Of a stretch of 7,316 nucleotides of DNA, positions 7,229-7,316 are shown one piece after another. The position numbers and the translations under genes are program-made. This stretch comes from Planctomycetota bacterium (GTDB lineage Bacteria; Planctomycetota; Phycisphaerae; WQYP01). Location of the stretch: contig JAKAYZ010000094.1 of assembly GCA_021816165.1 (NCBI GenBank), positions 1 to 7,316 on the forward strand. The letters are read 5' to 3'. Below the pieces are notes generated by a model, which saw only the letters and a program-made list of their open reading frames with translations, was not told where the DNA came from and made no database searches. Positions within the stretch are counted from its first letter, which is position 1. Each line of letters begins with the position of its first letter.

Positions 7229-7258
7229 AGGGTTGTACAGAACCAGTCTGTTACCCTT
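7229..7258 (+). other. Leader hairpin downstream of the rightward promoter
   Basis: In the predicted rightward transcript, AGGGT (7229-7233) can pair with ACCCT (7253-7257), and ACAGA (7237-7241) with TCTGT (7247-7251), separated by a small internal loop and capped by a 5-nt loop. A mildly T-rich stretch (TTGTTTATT) follows, too interrupted for a confident terminator. It may be a 5' leader structure, an attenuator, or part of a small RNA. I recognise no known riboswitch or ncRNA family. Confidence 0.4.
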
Positions 7259-7292
7259 GTTTATTAGTTAAAACAGCGAAAGCGGCAAATGA

Positions 7293-7310
7293 ATTGAATG
7301 AAGATTCAAT
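7293..7310. repeat. Perfect 7-bp inverted repeat with GAAG loop
   Basis: ATTGAAT (7293-7299) and ATTCAAT (7304-7310) are perfect reverse complements around GAAG. In the rightward transcript this is a small A/U-rich hairpin about 90 nt from the predicted start. An ATG at 7298-7300 lies at the stem-loop boundary and opens a frame reading MKIQYH to the window edge, but it has no clear Shine-Dalgarno, so I do not call a gene from it. Confidence 0.5.
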
Positions 7311-7316
7311 ATCATT

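Larger units (their letters stand above)
6985..7316. other. Divergent intergenic region with no convincing gene
   Basis: These 332 bases separate ribH from whatever lies to the right. They contain the leftward ribH promoter candidate, an A/T-rich tract at about 7105-7175, and a strong rightward promoter with a structured leader. A minus-strand reading frame of 73 codons starting at 7189 overlaps the ribH start in another frame; it has no recognisable domain and crosses the promoters, so I do not call it a gene. Confidence 0.7.

Overview
The window carries five complete genes, all on the minus strand, so transcription runs from right to left. A sixth gene seems to begin at the extreme left edge. 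Base composition is moderately GC-rich. NusB and ribH sit side by side, and a fused lysophospholipid transporter/acyltransferase is present, so this is a bacterium and probably one with a Gram-negative-type envelope. The sequence does not fix the phylum. GTG starts are frequent: nusB, the downstream CLC gene, and possibly the upstream CLC gene.

Layout in transcription order. Bases 6985-7316 hold no convincing gene. They hold a leftward promoter candidate for ribH and a near-consensus rightward sigma70-type promoter (TTGACA, 17 bp, TATACT) with an A/T-rich upstream tract. The rightward promoter drives a structured leader whose gene lies beyond the right edge. Next come ribH (lumazine synthase, riboflavin biosynthesis) and nusB (transcription antitermination factor), 11 bp apart. 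A 129-bp gap with two adjacent inverted repeats leads to two tandem CLC-family anion channel/transporter genes, each with a C-terminal CBS pair, 55 bp apart. A 223-bp gap with a promoter candidate precedes an MFS transporter fused to a PlsC-type acyltransferase. A well-placed Shine-Dalgarno and an ATG at the left edge mark the likely next gene.

How the genes relate. RibH and nusB are a familiar bacterial pair and are probably co-transcribed. The CLC pair looks like a tandem duplication. The upstream copy keeps canonical-looking ion-pathway motifs. The downstream copy lacks one residue in the gating-glutamate motif (GAEGP becomes GPEA) and has a threonine in place of the first glycine of the GxFxP-type motif, while the rest of the protein is intact. 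This asymmetry is the most interesting thing in the window: the second copy may have altered selectivity or gating, or may act as a partner or regulator of the first. The MFS-PlsC fusion resembles the LplT plus Aas lysophospholipid recycling route, but its polypeptide has no acyl-activating domain.

I found no mobile element, CRISPR array, tRNA or rRNA gene, and no unambiguous intrinsic terminator or riboswitch.
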